DNA of 64,000 nucleotides from assembly GCA_021498125.1 (NCBI GenBank), contig JAIZWL010000004.1:124001-188000 (forward strand), given 5' to 3'. Below the pieces are notes generated by a model. That model was not told the origin of the DNA. It saw only the letters and a program-made list of their open reading frames with translations, and did no database searches. Position numbers and translations under genes: made by a program. The first letter of the stretch is position 1, and each line of letters starts with the position of its first letter. This document shows positions 62,132 through 64,000 of this stretch, in pieces. This DNA comes from Candidatus Thorarchaeota archaeon. GTDB taxonomy: Archaea > Asgardarchaeota > Thorarchaeia > Thorarchaeales > Thorarchaeaceae.

Positions 62132-62614
62132 TTAGTTGTTGGACTCGAGATGGTAGAGTATCTCAGCCTCGAGTGTGTCCTTCACGTGGGGCTTCTCGAT
62201 GATCGTTCCAATCTCGTTTCCGTTCTTGTCGAAAATCACTATCCACGGAATGGCATTGGCGTCCCATTCGTTAATCTCGGGAGGGGAGGGGGGAGAAGCC
62301 CACTTTTTATCGGGGTTCAAAGGATCGGTCTTTACACTACCAAAGACAATAAACTCCATACCGAGTTGTTCTTCAAGATGACGAAAGACAGGGAGTGCAT
62401 TCTTACAATCAATGCACCAAGCAGCACTAAAGACGACACAGGCGATATCAGGGTACTCCTTCAATTTCTCAAGAACAGAACCATCCAGTCGGTATGCCTC
62501 ATATTTCTCAACTATCTCATCTTTAGCCTTACCTGACAGCGTGTCAAAGTATTCACGTACAGACATGCTGCGTGTACGTAGGTCATCAAGGTCAATATTG
62601 GTCAGTTTAGTCAT
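62132..62614 (-). CDS. Thioredoxin-like protein
   Basis: A 160-aa cytoplasmic protein. The C-terminal two thirds carries a thioredoxin fold with the active-site motif AAWCIDCKNA (C67/C70) and the cis-proline in NAIPWIVIF. A helical ~50-residue N-terminal extension precedes the fold. The CIDC centre is unlike the CGPC of thioredoxin, so the redox potential and partner may differ; it might act as a reductase or chaperone. GGGTGA five bases before ATG 62614 supports that start over the GTG at 62623. It is divergent from the M48 protease gene. Confidence 0.8.
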   Translation of the reverse strand: MTKLTNIDLDDLRTRSMSVREYFDTLSGKAKDEIVEKYEAYRLDGSVLEKLKEYPDIACVVFSAAWCIDCKNALPVFRHLEEQLGMEFIVFGSVKTDPLNPDKKWASPPSPPEINEWDANAIPWIVIFDKNGNEIGTIIEKPHVKDTLEAEILYHLESNN

Positions 62615-62736
62615 AGCAATCACCCATCAGATTGGAAACGCAAGCGTCATAGCATATAATAGCCTTAGCATCAGAGCGATGGGGAGAGAGACCCAATAGA
62701 TGAAGTCATAAGTGGTTACGAAACATCATAGGTTGG

Positions 62737-64000
62737 ATGTGTGCAGATGTGAGCGTTCCACAATTAGTCACACAGGTCGAACAGGATAAGTGGCGAGCCC
62801 TCCTTGCATTTGCAATTGTTGACTTGCTACAAATCGTCTTTGTCTCATTTCTCTATCTTGACACGACATCACTGTTCATTGTTGGATTTGATTTTACACG
62901 GACCAATACGTTTGTGTCCGTGACCTTGTTCATTGCGATATCACTTGTACAGGTCATTCTACTGTACTATACTGCGCTGGGGACTCTTGCGAAAGAGAGC
63001 ATGATGGAACTCTTCCCCCACGCGACTGAAAAGACCAAGTGGTCCTGCAAATATTCGAGAGAGCAGATAGTAAAATGGACGAGGGAGATTGCTCAGCAGA
63101 GCCAAATAGAGGTCAAAAAAATATATCTCCTGCAATCACCGATCCCGAACGCCTTCACGTTTAGTCTTCCATTGATAGGTTCAATTGTCGTCATCCATAG
63201 TAATCTAATCAACCTCTTGAACCCCGATGAGGTCAAGGCCATAATCTCGCACGAGATCGCACATATTCGCAACAAAGATTCGATTGTTCAGATTCTTGCA
63301 CGCACACCTGATTTCTTCATCCACATCATCTATCTCTATGTCTACATCAGAATTGGACTCGGGATCATCGATGCACTTCTGGTCACATTTGACCCCATCG
63401 CAGTTGCGGCCCGTCTTGTTGCACTAATCATCTTCATCATCATGTCAAGGATATTCATTTCGATTGGAACACGATTTATCCAGAGAGCCAGCCGAGCGGC
63501 TGAGCACCTCGCAGACTATCATGCAGCCACTCTTGTTGGGGCAACAGTCACGGTAAATGCGCTGCTCCGACTAGGACAACGTATGGAAGCAATCACAGCC
63601 TTGGCAAACGAGATCAAGTGGCTGGCATCACTCAACGACTCCAACATCATGCCGCTGACAGAAACCGAGATGAATAGAACAATACACGCTCTGTCCCAAT
63701 TAGAACTCGATGATAAGACAGCCCGACGCGAAGCGCCCCGTATCTTTCTTGAAAACCGCTTACGATTACTCAGGGATGTATATGGCCTTAATCTGAGTGA
63801 TGAACAGATCGAGGATGCTATAGCACCCGCTGTCAAGAAACTAGTTGAACAGCATAGCAAAGCAGAACTGGCAAGTCAGGGTACAACAGTTGATTGGAGA
63901 AGAGCCGATCTTGATGGGAATGAACGGCTTGACACAGATGAACTTACACAGCTCGTTGCATTACTCAGAAAAAATCCTTCCAAGCTGATGTTTGACAATG
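62737..64000 (+). CDS. M48-family (HtpX-like) metalloprotease with EF-hand-like C-terminal loop, 3' end outside window
   Basis: The frame runs from ATG 62737 to the window end (421 codons) without a stop. The N-terminal two TM helices (about 20-45 and 55-80) and the zinc site SHEIAHIRNKDS (HExxH at 172-176), then a further hydrophobic region, match HtpX-type integral membrane proteases. RAAEHLADYHAATLVGA supplies the third ligand (normally Glu). The unusual part is near the C-terminus: residues 391-402, DLDGNERLDTDE, form a full 12-residue EF-hand-like loop with acidic ligands at positions 1, 3, 9 and 12. That suggests calcium control of a quality-control protease. The start could also be slightly downstream. 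Confidence 0.85.
   Translation, partial: MCADVSVPQLVTQVEQDKWRALLAFAIVDLLQIVFVSFLYLDTTSLFIVGFDFTRTNTFVSVTLFIAISLVQVILLYYTALGTLAKESMMELFPHATEKTKWSCKYSREQIVKWTREIAQQSQIEVKKIYLLQSPIPNAFTFSLPLIGSIVVIHSNLINLLNPDEVKAIISHEIAHIRNKDSIVQILARTPDFFIHIIYLYVYIRIGLGIIDALLVTFDPIAVAARLVALIIFIIMSRIFISIGTRFIQRASRAAEHLADYHAATLVGATVTVNALLRLGQRMEAITALANEIKWLASLNDSNIMPLTETEMNRTIHALSQLELDDKTARREAPRIFLENRLRLLRDVYGLNLSDEQIEDAIAPAVKKLVEQHSKAELASQGTTVDWRRADLDGNERLDTDELTQLVALLRKNPSKLMFDN

Noticed and set aside
1-64000. Search for tRNA, rRNA, CRISPR repeats, transposase genes and integration sites
   Set aside because: I saw no cloverleaf-like sequences with T-loop GTTCRA in the gaps, no regularly spaced repeats, and no transposase or integrase motifs; a program such as tRNAscan-SE would be needed to exclude intron-containing tRNAs.

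Overview
The window reads as a stretch of an archaeal chromosome, most likely from an Asgard archaeon (a Thorarchaeota-like lineage is my best guess, from gene content only). Archaeal signs are TATA-like boxes ahead of many genes, GTG and possibly leaderless starts, a geranylgeranyl reductase for ether lipids, an ADP-forming acetyl-CoA synthetase-type protein, GTP-type PEP carboxykinase and an SDR-type threonine dehydrogenase. Eukaryote-like signs are two Rab/Ras-type small GTPases, a V4R (Bet3/TRAPP-related) protein in an operon with one of them, a secreted caspase-like protease with a CUB-like domain, and a RING-like zinc protein. I see no tRNA, rRNA, CRISPR array or intact insertion sequence.

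Layout. 1-5.2 kb: PIN-domain protein with a small membrane protein, a GT87-like membrane protein, and an ADP-forming acyl-CoA synthetase-type protein. 5.5-11 kb: PAS histidine kinase, stand-alone TrpB-like PLP enzyme, pyruvate phosphate dikinase. 11-13.3 kb: two paralogous secreted/TM/zinc-ribbon proteins and a RING-like TM protein. 13.4-18.6 kb: amino-acid metabolism (threonine dehydrogenase, disulfide reductase, saccharopine dehydrogenase-like protein, threonine ammonia-lyase). 18.6-22 kb: secreted papain-like (YiiX-type) protein and PEP carboxykinase. 22-26 kb: four paralogous two-TM proteins with a probable beta-grasp (ubiquitin-like) C-terminal domain, interrupted by an M29 aminopeptidase. 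26-30 kb: an operon with a flavin split-barrel protein, cobalamin adenosyltransferase, a diaminopentanoate dehydrogenase-like enzyme, a class III aminotransferase and a broken wHTH-TM gene. 30-33.6 kb: histidine phosphatase, TauE/SafE exporter, secreted caspase. 33.8-39.2 kb: a chain of signal-transduction genes. 39.4-48 kb: GPH-type transporter, the GTPase/wHTH/V4R operon, geranylgeranyl reductase, copper ATPase, and a five-fold repeat membrane protein. 48-55 kb: hydrolase, an acyl-CoA operon, a Rab-like GTPase divergent from a polyprenol/phytol kinase-like protein, and a tandem AHSA1 protein. 55-64 kb: two large PAS histidine kinases, a membrane protein with an acidic tail, a thioredoxin-like protein, and a truncated M48 protease with an EF-hand-like loop.

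Metabolically, pyruvate phosphate dikinase, PEP carboxykinase and the amino-acid genes fit an organism that breaks down amino acids, gains acyl-CoA energy by the ADP-forming route, and makes sugars by gluconeogenesis. Five sensor kinases and one stand-alone receiver show heavy sensory investment. None of the kinases has a DNA-binding output domain.

The two most promising undescribed items are the GTPase - Cys/wHTH protein - V4R operon (41.05-42.68 kb), a possible ancestral link between a Rab-like switch and a TRAPP-like partner, and the four-member membrane-anchored beta-grasp family (22.0-26.0 kb). Many convergent gene ends carry clear hairpin plus T-tract terminators, and these are listed.
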